This document shows positions 51,471 to 62,679 of a stretch of DNA of 64,000 bases, one piece after another; the stretch's first letter is position 1, and every line of letters begins with the position of its first letter. The notes below the pieces were generated by a model. The model searched no databases. It was not told the origin of the DNA and worked only from the letters and a program-made list of their open reading frames with translations. A program made the translations under genes and the position numbers. Origin of the DNA: Odontocerum albicorne (Eukaryota; Arthropoda; Insecta; Trichoptera; Odontoceridae); the NCBI GenBank assembly GCA_949825065.1, contig OX463859.1, positions 10,503,606 through 10,567,605 on the forward strand, read 5' to 3'.

Positions 51471-51702
51471 TAAAACAATTTCGTCAGTCACAATTGATGG
51501 TCTTCCGCTCCTCTGATCATCATGCACAGACATACGACCGTTTTTAAACTCGCGACACCACTTGTACACACTCGTACAATTCATAGCTTTATCACCATAT
51601 GCAGTTTTCACCGCATTATAAACCTCAACCGGAGGTTTTCCCTTCCAAACGAGATAACGGATGACGCCCCGTATTTCGCACTTGGCGGGAGATTGGATTT
51701 AC
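51471..51702 (-). pseudogene. Mariner transposase N-terminal domain (copy 2)
   Basis: The minus strand reads CEIRGVIRYLVWKGKPPVEV, YGDKAMNCTSVYKWCREFKN, then GRMSVHDDQRSGRPSIVTDE IVL before the deletion junction at about 51470. Relative to copy 1 it keeps the DDQRSGRPS linker. The second codon of the start region is a stop (ATG TAA), so it is null. Confidence 0.85.
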
Positions 51703-51908
51703 ATTTTTCACGAAACGTGTTGTCGCGTCGACACTTCTCAACGTACTGACCTCGAACCAGTCTCGTTGCGGAGGGGAAGGATCAGGCTACACGGAAGTGT
51801 AGCGAACATGTCGAAAATAAAATCCATCCGGTCGTGAGAGCCTCAGTACACTTACTTTCTGGATACGCCTCGTACAATATCCCTTTGCATACTCTCATCA
51901 ACTCCATG

Positions 51909-52145
51909 AACATTGAGACTCAATTAACATTGAGACTCAATTAACATTGAGACTCAATTAACATTGAGACTCAATTAACATTGAGACTCAATTAACATTG
52001 AGACTCAATGACATTGAGACTCAATGACATTGAGACTCAATTAACATTGGGACTCAATTAACATTGGGACTCAATTAACATTGAGACTCAATTAACATTG
52101 AGACTCAATTAACATTAAGTCTCAATTAACATTGAGACTCAATTA
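51909..52145. repeat. 17-bp minisatellite, about 14 units
   Basis: AACATTGAGACTCAATT repeated, with two 14-bp short units in the middle and GGG/TAAG variants. Each unit contains ATTGAG-A-CTCAAT, a 13-bp quasi-palindrome. It begins 35 bp beyond the mariner end. Confidence 0.95.
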
Positions 52146-53009
52146 AATGTGTATATACCACACGAATCAAACCCAGCACACCTCATCATTCCAAACATAC
52201 CAAAAAGTCCACCCCATAATGTGCTGCACATACTCATCAAAAACACATCACACTCCAGAGTTCGCATAACCTTTGCTACAAGTCATTTCTCCTGCAAGTC
52301 CAAATATTCAAACTCCCGTCGCAATAACAACCACGCTCCAATCCACAGCCTACATTTTTTGTCCCCTTCTGCCTTTATTGAATTTGGCATATTATTATAT
52401 GTCATAGGAGCTAAATAGGCATATGGCAATAGGGCATTTGAATATTTTCATGCGTGTCATGTGTCTCTACTGAGTTTGTATTTTCTTTTTTTCTTGATGA
52501 TAGTACTAGAAAATGGATTTGTAGTGTAAGTTGGTTACGTTAAGGACTCAATACTCGATACTGGACAGAAAATTTATGAATTGTTTTTTTAATCATTTTT
52601 TGGTAAACCTGCAGTATGTTCTTATGTGTTAAGGTAAATCCTTCCAAACCGATATACAATAGAAAATTTCCGACTGACACAAAGCGAAATATGTACCTTT
52701 AAGAACATTTTACCCAACTACAGCCAGCCGAAGGTGAACAAGTGGACAGTTTGGTATATTTATTTGTAGATGCTAGAGTTCTTGTAGAAATGCTAAATGT
52801 GATGTATCATACTTAGGTTTTTGGGAATTAAGAGACAGCAAATTTGAGTCCATAAACTTTTTAACTAGACACAATTCTTCGTTTCTATTTGCAAATACAT
52901 AATCACATGTTCTGCCTTCGAACAGAAGAATCGTTCAAACGCACTATTAAATCAACTGGTTAAAATTACACAAAATATATATTTATACGTTGAGTGTACG
53001 TATAGGAAG
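52146..53009. other. No gene recognised
   Basis: 52149-52418 has an 89-codon frame rich in H, S, I and P, probably a product of C/A-rich DNA. The rest is AT-rich. Confidence 0.45.
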
Positions 53010-53260
53010 CTGGTGGTAGCGGCCATAAGATTAGGTACTTCCTAGCATCTGCATATGTTTTGGAAAATATATTTGGTAAAACAACCGTAGAAAACTTACC
53101 TTGGGAAGAGTACAAAGAAACCTTGAAAGATCTCCCGATGTGTTTCTTAGATTGTTTTTTGTCTATTACGGCATTTGATTACCTGAGCCTTAACCTGTCT
53201 AAAGTTTGTATTTTATGTGTAATAGGTTATATGCATGTGCGTAATGCTTTTTGACATATT
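53010..53260 (+). repeat. Repeat R1 coding-like segment, plus
   Basis: Reads KLVVAAIRLGTS, stop, HLHMFWKIY, then in another frame MENIFGKTTVENLPWEEYKE and TLKDLPMC (53060-53254). It aligns with the minus copy at 18476-18745 (KNIFDKKTAEYFPRKTNYKE, DLPTC). The same amino-acid pattern with different DNA suggests past coding constraint. Confidence 0.5.
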
Positions 53261-53983
53261 TTTGTATACGATTCTTGTAAATGTACATAATTTTTGTGAC
53301 AATTTGTCTTCATTTTCATGCGCACTCAAAATTCTAATTCTAATTACTTTTGTAACTTTTTTTTAGTGATCGACAAAATATCTTATATTTTAATAAAATA
53401 ATACAAAAAATGTGATAGAAACACATTAGACTTTAGGTATAGTACATAATCTATGTGTTTAATGTTCCTTTACCAATATAATCATACATTTTGATAAGAC
53501 TTCGCAAAAAGGGTTGTTTTTAAGTATTTTTTAAGTTACATATACCACCCTTGATACTTAGAGAATAACATTGACATTTACTCGCAACTTATGTAGAATG
53601 GTGCTTAGTGACTGATGTATTAAATCACGACTGTATTGTAAATGTTTCACCCTTTGATTGAGTCACTATTGGTTTATGATGATACCCGGAATATCTGTCA
53701 GATTTAAGGGCACTTCACTCCTCTAAGCCTTATAAGAAGAATGGACTATCGATATTTGTTAGAGATTTGACAACAGCTGTAAGAAGAAAATACGAGATAG
53801 AATGAAATTTGAAGACATTTACATATATTAACAGTGTACATAGTAAGATTCAAACGTTCCCGTTACAAGGATATAAAAAAGGTGATAGAATGAAACAAAC
53901 ATTTTAATTTTTCAATATAGTCATCTTGTAGTTCAATAAAAAAAATAATGATGAAATTTTTTTCAATATCGCTGAAATAAATA
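53261..53983. other. No gene recognised
   Basis: AT-rich. Near 53520 a weak repeat E match (AAGTTACATATACCACCC). Confidence 0.45.
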
Positions 53984-53991
53984 TTCTATAG

Positions 53992-54466
53992 CAGTGTTCC
54001 CCAACCTTTTTAGACCTGTGGACTGGTAAAAAAAGGACATTTTTTTTCGCGGACCACTCATACTGAAATAAAAATGTTTTTTTTATTAAATATTTTTTTA
54101 ATCTTATATTGTGACAGATGGACATATGTAACTATAATTGACAAATATACATATAACAGCTAAACAATTTTAATTGTAACATTGTCTGATACAATTAAAA
54201 TTTAACAAAAACCATGGGGTTTTTGCAACAAACTAATGCGAAACCTGATGTTGATCTTTGCTAATATATTGGATATTCTTGGCTGCAGTGCTGTCTCTGA
54301 CAGACGAAGTGCTGCATTTACGTCCAGTCTATTCCTGTGTTTCGATTTTATTGAGGACATGGATGAAAATCCTATATTTAATACATTTGCATGGCGAATT
54401 TTTTGAAATTTGGTATACTGTTTGCGGCCCGGCACCGGGCCGCGGACCACTGGTTGGGGAACACTG
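53992..54466 (-). mobile_element. hAT element, internally deleted, 475 bp
   Basis: Ends CAGTGTTCCCCAACC and GGTTGGGGAACACTG are perfect inverted repeats over 15 bp. They are flanked by TTCTATAG (53984-53991) and TTCTAAAG (54467-54474), an 8-bp target duplication with one mismatch. Subterminal CTGTGGACTGG and GCGGACCACTGG are characteristic of the group. Confidence 0.92.
54202..54420 (-). pseudogene. hAT transposase C-terminal remnant
   Basis: The minus strand reads FSSMSSIKSKHRNRLDVNAA then LRLSETALQPRISN and a stop beyond. SKxRNRL..xxLxxAL is the end of the hAT dimerisation domain. Only about 50 codons remain of a ~600-residue protein. Confidence 0.8.
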
Positions 54467-54474
54467 TTCTAAAG

Positions 54475-55419
54475 TGTTGTTTTCAAAATGGTGTTACACT
54501 TATTCATCAATTATATTTCCCCCCCCACAAATATACAATAGTTATAAATCTTGCTGTACTGAAATAGATAAGACACGCTGAAATACGAGAATTGCGGAGG
54601 TCCTAAAGAACTGATTAAATCACAGGACACAGTGTATTATGAAATTTCGCATCAGTTGATCAAAAAATTTCAGAAATATTAAAATCACCTAAGATTATAT
54701 TGTGACAACTGGGATCAGAACTGAAATAAATGATCTAGCAGACCTGAAAAAAAAACAGAGACTAAAGAAACCCTTGGCAGCCAATAATACGTAACTCCAA
54801 CATTTACACTGCAGCCCGACCATGAGTCGCACCTCAAAAGTCCTCCACACAAGACTCCCACTTTCCATCGTCAAACACACACAAATGCAGAGTATTAAAA
54901 ACTACCTTAATTGGGTAAAATCGGGGATTTAGAACAACGGAAAAATCAAATATGACAGACAAAGTTCCCTAATTGAAATGCTTGTTAAAAATGGCATGTT
55001 AAAATGTTGATTTTTTAAAAAAAACCTCTATCGCATTTGAGTTCGTACGTAAAAATAATTGGATAAAATTCTTTAATTTCCTGTTATGCCACACTGCTTT
55101 GACGCAGGAAAAAAGCCTCCATCGTACATACGGATGATATGTACTGTGTATTGTGACACGTATTTTGAAAAAGGGTGACATTTATTGAAGGTACCTTTCC
55201 CCGATAGGGTTGACGTATCATCGTGTAATTTCCTTACGAGAGTGATCAAAACGAATTGATGTACATTTGTCCTTTTCTGTGATCTATTTACATGTGTTTG
55301 TGTCTGTTCAATTTTCTCACTTTTATGTTAGATATTCGTATAAAACATTCCCAAAATATGCCGTGAGAATCGGAAAAATAGACATTTTCCTGGTATGTTG
55401 TCTGTTGTTTTCACGGAGC
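54475..55419. other. No gene recognised
   Basis: AT-rich; a run of C (54522-54530) and otherwise nothing identifiable. Confidence 0.45.
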
Positions 55420-55625
55420 TTTTGGACGTTGTCTCCTTCTTGTCATTATCCAAATTGCTTGCGTTCTTTCGGGTGTCCTGTTTGTGCTTATCTGAATTGT
55501 TTGCGGTATTTCGGTCTGTCTGCTGTTTGTCGTTATCTAAGTTGTCTGCGGTTTTTTCTGCTTGTCTCCCGTTTGACGTTATTCAAGTTACCTGTGGTCT
55601 TTTAGGTCGCCTCCTATTTGAGTCG
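55420..55625. repeat. Degenerate 45-bp tandem repeat, 4 units
   Basis: The phrase (G/T)TTATC(C/T)AA(A/G)TTG(C/T)(T/C)TGCGGT recurs at about 55443, 55484, 55529 and 55575, and once more near 55890. The 45-bp period keeps a 15-residue SKL.AVF...CLS pattern in frame on the plus strand, but there are no further coding signs. Confidence 0.65.
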
Positions 55626-56441
55626 TCAAGATGCAAACCCCATTCTGGAAGACAGTAAGTGTTAAAATCCTCTCTGCACATAATTGAATCAAAAATATTT
55701 AATTTTTAATCGAGTTCCGGTTAAAACTTATTATGTGACTGATATTATTTACTGTTGATAAAGGCATAAAGCGGAAAATAGGCCACGTTAAGATTTCATT
55801 TACATTTGAAGTAGTTAATCATCATTTACTCAAAACTGAAAAAGTCATCCATAGCGGGGTTTGTAGCCTGACGTTTTATTTGTCGCTATCCAAGTTGCCT
55901 GTAGTATCCTTATCGTTTCCTCCTTGTCATAATATAATAATACAATACATACGAAACCGAAGCACCCAAGTAGAAGACGATCACTCTATCATCTGGGCTA
56001 CAATTCACTTTACTTCAGGAGACTAAATAAAACGAAATTGTGAAAGAACAGGTCGCTCCGCCCCTATTCTACCCTTTCCCGATAAAATCCAAATATAACG
56101 AGATAAATCTCCCTTTCGCATACAGAATAAAAGCCTTTGCAACGAAACTATCGCTGTTTTGTAATGTGAATATTGAATAAAGCTTTTTAGAACTTAAGTT
56201 CTTTAGTTTTTTTATTTTTTAGAACTAAAGTTCTTAAGTTTAGGTTAATTAACTAGTTTTCAAATATTTCAGCTTTCATTTTGCTATTTTTCGTTGACGA
56301 TGAAATATTCATCATGTGTAGATTATGGAAAATATATATACATATGGTACATATATATATTTTAACAACAAAGGACAATATATACAGCACTATTTAGCGC
56401 AGCGAAAGCAAACTCTCCTCACGGATGCGCCAAATCTTTGT
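55626..56441. other. No gene recognised; R1 head fragment at 56375
   Basis: Includes an isolated fifth unit of the 45-bp repeat near 55880, a short inverted AAGTTCTT/AAGAACTT motif near 56195-56240, and an R1-like ACTATTTAGCGCAGCGAAAG segment. No gene. Confidence 0.4.
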
Positions 56442-56443
56442 TA

Positions 56444-57592
56444 TACACTTGGGCCTCGTTATAGCACGGGTTTATACAACACGGTTTTAACATAACACGG
56501 TTGATGAATTGTGGCATATTTTTGTACAACACGCTTTATATAACTCGGTTTCAAAAAAAAAAAATTAACATGTTTGATTTGGTACCCCACAGTTTTGGCA
56601 GAATTGTCTATCAGTAAGAAAAATACTGCGCGTACATGCTCAGTAATAATAGAAAATATGGAAAGGGCTCTTATGATATGGATAGAAGACTGCAATGACA
56701 AAAACATACCTATAGACAGAAACATTATTCAAAAGAGAGCACTAAAAATTTATGATAATTTAAAAAGAACAGAACAATCGTCATCTGAAGATCAACAACC
56801 ATCTCACGATTTTGCTGCTAGTAGAGGATGGTTTGAAAATTTTAAGAAGCGATTCTCACTACATAATATAAAAATTCGAGGAGAAATTGCGTCGGCTGAC
56901 ATAGAATCTGCCAAAAAATTTACTTCAGAATTCGCTGAAATTATATAAAATAAGGGCTACCCACCAGACCAGATATTCAATGCGGATGAAACGGGATTGT
57001 ACTGGAAAAAGATGCCCCATAGAACCTACATATCAAAAAGCGAAAAACATGCGAAGGGATTCAAGGTGGCGAAAGAAAGAATATATTTTCTCTTATGTTC
57101 TAATTCTTCAGGAGATTTCATAATAGAGCCTTTACTTATTAATCGGTCTTTAAACCCCCCGAGCACTGAAAGGACATGACAAAAGGAATTTGTATGTTTA
57201 TTGGAAAGCAAATAAAAAGGCTTGGACCACAGTTATTATTTTTAAAGAGACAATCTCTTATTACAGAATTTTTAAAGGCTAAATCCAAAAATACTCCTGA
57301 GTCCTCCAATGATGGAAACTCACAACCGATCTCGAAAAAGAGTCGAACAAGTAGAATTGTTAGTGATAACGATGATCTATTATATGTATGTTATTAAAGT
57401 TTTTTTAATAAATATGTAAATGTATATTTTGTCGATTGTTTAATAAAAAAAATGAGGATATTAACAAACTTCGATATTTTTTGAAACGCAAAGACTATTT
57501 TTGTATGAACTTCAAACCACGTATAACACGGATTTATATTACACGACGTTTTTGTGGAACCATATGACCGTGTTATACGAGGCCCAGGTGTA
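56444..57592 (+). mobile_element. Tigger/pogo element, internally deleted, 1149 bp
   Basis: Ends read TACACTTGGGCCTCGTTATA and, inward from the right, TACACCTGGGCCTCGTATAA; flanked by TA at 56442-56443 and 57593-57594. The GGGCCTCGT-TATA(A)CACGG motif repeats in the subterminal region. Contains transposase pieces; roughly half the length of an autonomous Tigger. Confidence 0.9.
56560..57180 (+). pseudogene. Tigger transposase: CENP-B-type DNA-binding domain and DDE start
   Basis: 56610-56948 reads CSVIIENMERALMIWIEDCN, IPIDRNIIQKRALKIYDNL, and ASRGWFENFKKRFSLHNIKI: the second (CENP-B/Tc5) HTH half. After one stop (near 56947) the frame continues GYPPDQIFNADETGLYWKKM, then PHRTYISKSEKHAKGFKVAK and ERIYFLLCSNSSGDF; NADETGL holds the first catalytic aspartate. 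The remainder of the DDE domain is deleted; a tail piece with ITEFLKAKS and KKSRTSRIV (57240-57397) marks the C-terminus. Confidence 0.9.
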
Positions 57593-57594
57593 TA

Positions 57595-59289
57595 TCTTTT
57601 CAAGTGATTTCGTCAGTGTTTTGTGTAGTTTCCATCCCATCTCACAATTCCCCATTCTACTTAACCCTACAGTGCATTGGGATGCAAATTTGCGTCATGA
57701 TAATTAAAAAAGTATGATCAATGCAAGACCATCTTTTGGGAATAAAATACACTAAAATCATATGGTACAACTATCTCTCATGTTGACTATTGAAAAAAAA
57801 TTAAAAGGCGTTTGTATATCAAAAAATGATTTTTAATTCTGACAGTTGGAGGAATGGTGGATTCAAATTTTTACTGCATTTCAAGAATTAATTAAACCAT
57901 AATAAAAGTGTTTTAGAAGTTGAAAAAGGGAAAAATTATAACAATTCAGATATGTTTTATTTATTTACACAATAATTTTCATGTAAAAACTTATCTGCAT
58001 GGTAAAAATCAACAAAATATGTGTGAAGCAAATTTGCATTATCATGCATTTTTTCAATTTAAAAAAAACACTAAAAATTGTTTTTGATTTTTTTCATTAT
58101 TTTCCCGTTGTATACATCACTTTTCCTATTCTCAGTATAAATTTCATCAAAATCCATGATGTCATGCATTGTTGGGTTGATATTCCTTGGATATGGGAGT
58201 TTCTTACTCTCTTTCTCTAAGGGTATTTTTTCCATTTGCTTTGAGGAGTTTCTTCATTTTATTATTGTTCTTTAGTTCTTTAGCTTACTTTTTGTTTTTG
58301 CTGTAGGCTTTATTTCATATCATGATCGGCCTCAAAAACAAAGGCTCTAATACCGGCCCTTGTACACAATATTTAACAATACCATAATAAGATTTTCCTC
58401 ATTAATAACAACGGATTGTCACCTATTTTACAAATAAGATTCAATCCAGATGAGGACATTGCATGAAAATCCATACTCTTTCCTATAAGCACTACGAGGA
58501 ATTTAAATGTGGCATAACAGTTCATCTTCAACACTTATAACAGGTATCTATTTAGTGATTTACAAATATACCGTATCTTAGTAAAAAGTAAACTACATAT
58601 TTATTTGAAAACCTCTTAATAAATATTCAACAATGCCCCTATCTAGAATCAAACAGTGCAACCAGCGTTACCCATCGGAAATAAATAGCCCCAGTATGAA
58701 AAGCTACAGTTGTGGTTTGCTTGGCAGCATTAAGTCCGCCAAATATAGAGATGTTTTAATTAAACCCAACTCAAGAGCAGCAATTGCTGGGAATTTAAAT
58801 TACCCTACAAATAACGAAGACCAATTTCTTATTGTATGTAACGACATCTGCATACAACAGAGCCTCGCTGCGCAGGAGCGGTGTTGGATGTTTTAGATGT
58901 TGTTGAACAGTAAAGGGTTGGATTCAAGTGAGAATTGCAAAAAAACATGAAACCAATTTAAACATTTGACTGATTTTGTAAAAAGGTTCAATATTCAAAC
59001 AATTTGAAACATGGATAAATTAAGGTATGAATGATTCTATGGGTTATTGCGATGTTGTTGAGGCAATGTAAAAAAAACGCTTTATAATGATTTAGGCATT
59101 TGAAAAGAAAGAATGTCTTAGTGAATACATAATTTACAAGTGCGTAATATAGAAAGGTCCTAAAAGTAACTTTGTTTATCGAATTGAATAATATTTCTAG
59201 AGTTTTAGCGTTAACGCTGTGGAAATTCATATAAAAATGAATCTCTGTTTAATCCACTTGAATATATATATTTAACCCACCTAGTTTCA
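57595..59289. other. No gene recognised
   Basis: AT-rich. An 87-codon frame at 58633-58896 (QRYPSEINSPSMKSYSCG...) has mixed composition but no motif, splice context or neighbours; low value. No element ends found. Confidence 0.45.
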
Positions 59290-59440
59290 GTTCATATGCC
59301 ACTCATCTCCAGAGGTATTCCAAACTGTGTAACTGGCTAGTTTGAAATAATAAAAATTAGTTCTAAATGCCCCTGAAGATAAGTCACATATAACTTAAAC
59401 CTAGGTAGGTTAAATACATATTTTATGTAGATTAAACAGT
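59290..59440 (+). other. Decayed Penelope/hammerhead-like relic
   Basis: CCCCTGAAGA at 59370 is followed by TAAGT-CACATATA-ACTTA (stem II-like) and AAACCTAGGTAGG, then ATTAAACAGT 40 bp later, echoing the layout at 34051-34120. The GAAA is degraded to TAAA. Confidence 0.3.
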
Positions 59441-59880
59441 ATTCTTCTAAGAACCAGTAACTATTGATGAAAATTCAAGGACACATTTCAAGAAATAATG
59501 TAATTAAAAGTCTTTTTTCTGTCATAACCTAAATTAAAGTAGAATGAAAATGTCTTATAAAAATTCGTTTGAGTTGTTTTTATACACACACACACGCCAT
59601 TCAAGTGTATATTGATTTCTTGGATATATCCCAATGAGTCTGAAAGCTGCATCATCTTGGCAAAAACTCCATTCTTCTATCTAGAATGAGACTTTACATC
59701 ACCCTCAAACCAACAGACAGGTTTGGGGTTTAGGGAATATGAGTAATACAGGAATAAGGGTGGGTATAAAATTTATTATTTTATATTTGGGTTTATCACG
59801 TTTGATTTTAAAGTAACATAAATTAATAAATAACAGGATAAATTAATCAAACAATTTGTTTATTTATTGAGAAGGCCCTT
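59441..59880. other. No gene recognised
   Basis: A short CA microsatellite at 59583-59594; otherwise nothing. Confidence 0.5.
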
Positions 59881-60010
59881 TAAGTCCTCGAGGCGGGCAC
59901 TGCGGCGCATTGAGCAGGATCTCATGCGAGCAGCAGGAGCGCAGAAGCTGAAGACAGAAACGCGTTTGGTGGTAGCTAGTTAGGATTCCATCTCCTTATA
60001 AGCGCTGAGA
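59881..60010 (+). other. GC-rich island, possible exon
   Basis: Strongly GC-rich within AT-rich flanks. On the plus strand it reads SSRRALRRIEQDLMRAAGAQ then KLKTETRLVVAS and a stop; the preceding pyrimidine-rich stretch ends in TTTAAG, a possible splice acceptor. Equally it could be a fragment of an unknown repeat. No homology recognised. Confidence 0.25.
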
Positions 60011-60404
60011 GGCGCATTGCACATTTCTACCTTTACTCGGAATCAATTGTGTGAACTGTTGCCAAAACGGAGCGTGATTAAATTTAAATAATTAAATAAA
60101 CACACAATACATTTTTTTATAGTGGTAGCATATTAACATGTTATGTGTTAATCAATACTCATATTTGGCCAAATAATGTAGCCAAAGCGTTTGTGGAACC
60201 TTTCCTGGATTCAAACTGCAGCTCAAAAATCCACCAACTCAGCGATGAATCGAGGTATCAAGCCAAACTGAGCTTATAACTCAAAGCTTTCCGGCCTTCT
60301 GTGCTGCTGAACCTGCCTATGAAATTACGCACGAATAAAACTATGAAGACTTTCAGAGGAAAGTAATAAAATGTTCCTTTATAGAAGCTATTAATGATGG
60401 ACTC
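60011..60404. other. No gene recognised
   Basis: AT-rich spacer before a hAT element. Confidence 0.5.
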
Positions 60405-60412
60405 CTTTACAT

Positions 60413-61255
60413 CAGTGCTCCGCAACCGGTGTGCCGTGGCACACTGGTGTGCCGTGAGCCGGATACAGGTGTGCCGCGGTCAAATTCAATGTATTTGACA
60501 TTTTACAATTTTTCATTATGTATTTAATACATAATGACAAATTATTTTTCATAATATTGTCTATTTTTCAAAATGTGGTATAGAATAATTATTATAACTA
60601 AATAATTTTTCAATGGTCCCCCAGCGCCTGGTGCCAACTGTTGAAAACTGCGTAGTGTGCTTTGTACACACCATGGCCGCACCAAATTAGTCATAGACAA
60701 AGAAAAATGACTCTTATGCGCGTCGCTGAAGACTTACAGCTGAAGAATTTACATATTTAAATAATGACATGACTTTAAAACTTCCCGTCTCCGAAGTTCC
60801 AGTAGATGTTTTCTGGATTTACGTTAAAAAATAATATCCTCGCATTTCCGACAAAGCAATCTTAACACTACTCCCATTTTCGACGACATATTTATGTGAG
60901 CAAAGTTTTTCAACTCTTGTATTAATTAAAAATGATAAGCGGTCATGCTTAAAAGGTCTTGACCAAGAACTTCGGGTTGCGCTGTCAAAAATCGAGCCAA
61001 ATATAAAACTTTTGTGTTCATTGAAACAAGCGCAGGTATCACATTAATTAATTATTATTTTATAACAATTATTAAGATTGCGTAAAACTAAATATGTTAT
61101 AGTTTTATGTATGTATACTTTTCAAATAAAAAACAAAAATTTATTGTAAAATTTGTGTATCAATTTAATACCTATATATTTCAGCTTTTGGTGTGCCGCG
61201 GAATTCTAGGAAGAATTTTGGTGTGTCGTAGGTGAGAAAAGGTTGCGGAGCACTG
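60413..61255 (+). mobile_element. hAT element, internally deleted, 843 bp
   Basis: Perfect inverted ends CAGTGCTCCGCAACC and GGTTGCGGAGCACTG. Perfect 8-bp target duplication CTTTACAT (60405-60412 and 61256-61263). Subterminal repeats of GGTGTGCCG occur near both ends (three on the left, plus GGTGTGCCGCGG and GGTGTGTCG on the right), likely transposase-binding sites. Confidence 0.95.
60820..61047 (+). pseudogene. hAT transposase C-terminal remnant
   Basis: Reads YPRISDKAILTLLPFSTTYL then CEQSFSTLVLIKNDKRSCLK, and LDQELRVALSKIEPNIKLLC to QVSH and the stop. The TYLCEQSFS block carries the conserved glutamate of the DDE catalytic triad, and the rest is the dimerisation region. About 70 codons, open. 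The upstream catalytic aspartates are deleted. Confidence 0.9.
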
Positions 61256-61263
61256 CTTTACAT

Positions 61264-61419
61264 AGATGTCAAAACACATATCTTTAAACCTGTTACGCGT
61301 TCAATTTAAGTTGAAACAAAGTTTTTTTTTTCAATATTTCCAGTTTGGTTTTCTCTTCAGGTTGTCTTGTTGAGCTTGTCACATTACAATAAATTATTTT
61401 TTCGTTGTATATAGTAAAA
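61264..61419. other. No gene recognised
   Basis: Short AT-rich spacer. Confidence 0.5.
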
Positions 61420-61720
61420 CTTGGTGGGTATTAGACGACAATCTCTTCCAGCCAGCCAGAAATGTGTGCAAAAGATCTAAGTGAAAATCGGATAGAAACT
61501 ATTTTAAGAAAATGGATACCAACGGGAATCGAACTGATAAGAACACATGCATATTTACAACTAATCCACGGAGGGCCTCTTGAACATCTTTCTGGTTGGT
61601 TGGAAGAGTTTGTAGGAAGGTTGGTTGAAAGGATGGCTGGAATATTATCATAATATTTGCAATAAGCCCGCCAGGTTGTACTTTATAAAAGTGCAATACA
61701 ATACAATGTACCCTTGAAGT
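61420..61720. mobile_element. SINE (minus) abutting a related tail (plus)
   Basis: 61440-61545 on the minus strand has TATCAGTTCGATTCCCGTTG (B box). 61590-61720 on the plus strand has TCTGGTTGGTTGGAAGAG and CAATAAGCCCGCCAGGTTGT, the tail also found at the ends of repeat D (47700, 47950). This suggests the SINE and repeat D share a 3' end. Confidence 0.5.
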
Positions 61721-62679
61721 TTTTTACTGTTATTAAACGACGCTGAAGACTTGTGTCATTTCAGATCCTGAAAATGTTATTTGTTTTCGATAACTTTCAG
61801 TTAAAATCTTCAATTTTAAATGCACGATGTTTATGCCATGATTTGATGAAGAATTATTCGATTTGGACTTGCTGTGTTTTTAAGTGTATACACGCATCTT
61901 GTAGTTAGTGTCCGCGAGTATTCTAATAGACGCATTAACATATAATGGCCACTGATTGGGTGTGGATACCAGGGACACTTTTGCGCGCGGCCCTGCAAGC
62001 AGGTGTGCGAAATCTTTGGCGAAAAAGTCTATAAAGTTATTGCAAGTCTTTCAGATGACAGACCAAGTATTTTTTTGTCAGTAATAGGTAATGTTCTCTG
62101 AATGCTTACTTCTGAATCTGCCCTTTTTTGACCCAATGCTGAGTGAGGGCTTCCCTATGATTTCCACTTGGCGGTTTTCATAATTTTATACCTAATGAAT
62201 GTATGAAAGAAAGGTCCGGTAAGTTTTGTCATATAAAGGCATTAGCTACCTACGTTCTCTGTCTCATATGAATATAAATGGACGTTTATCGTCATCCTTT
62301 TTGGGCCTCGTAGTCGAGGATCCCTTCGCCATTTCGATGTCAAACTCGATCTACCCCTCCTCGTCAGCCCTGTGATTTTCTGTGAGAGAACAACCCTACC
62401 CTAAATGCGCTTTTCCTCCCGTAGACATCAAAGACATATTTTTTTGTTTTTGTAACCACTAAGTACGTAGGGAAAAATGACGGTTACTTATTTTTGGGAA
62501 ACCTTTTCTAGCCCCTTCTCTCGTCTTAAGGAGAGCAAAATAGTTCCTGAATAGGATTGCTCACCTATGTCACTGCCGAATCTCAGCGCTGCACCTTGAT
62601 AGATGACCATCGAACACAGGCCGCTCGAAAACTTGAAAAAACTCGTCGAAATGCTGAAGTAACACATGTATCTTAGTAA
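61721..62679. other. No gene recognised
   Basis: Moderate base composition, several short GC-richer stretches (61975-62000, 62320-62400), no coding motif or element ends. Confidence 0.45.

Larger units (their letters stand above)
50922..51874 (-). mobile_element. Mariner element, internally deleted (copy 2)
   Basis: Same family as 13545-14502, opposite orientation. The element's 5' inverted repeat is complete here (inward on the minus strand: TACGAGGCGTATCCAGAAAG); the 3' end is TACTAGGTAAGTCCAGAAAG. About 953 bp. The internal deletion has different endpoints from copy 1, so the two arose independently. Confidence 0.9.

Noticed and set aside
52149..52418. 89-codon H/S/I-rich frame
   Set aside because: Composition follows a C/A-rich stretch next to a minisatellite; no recognised domain.
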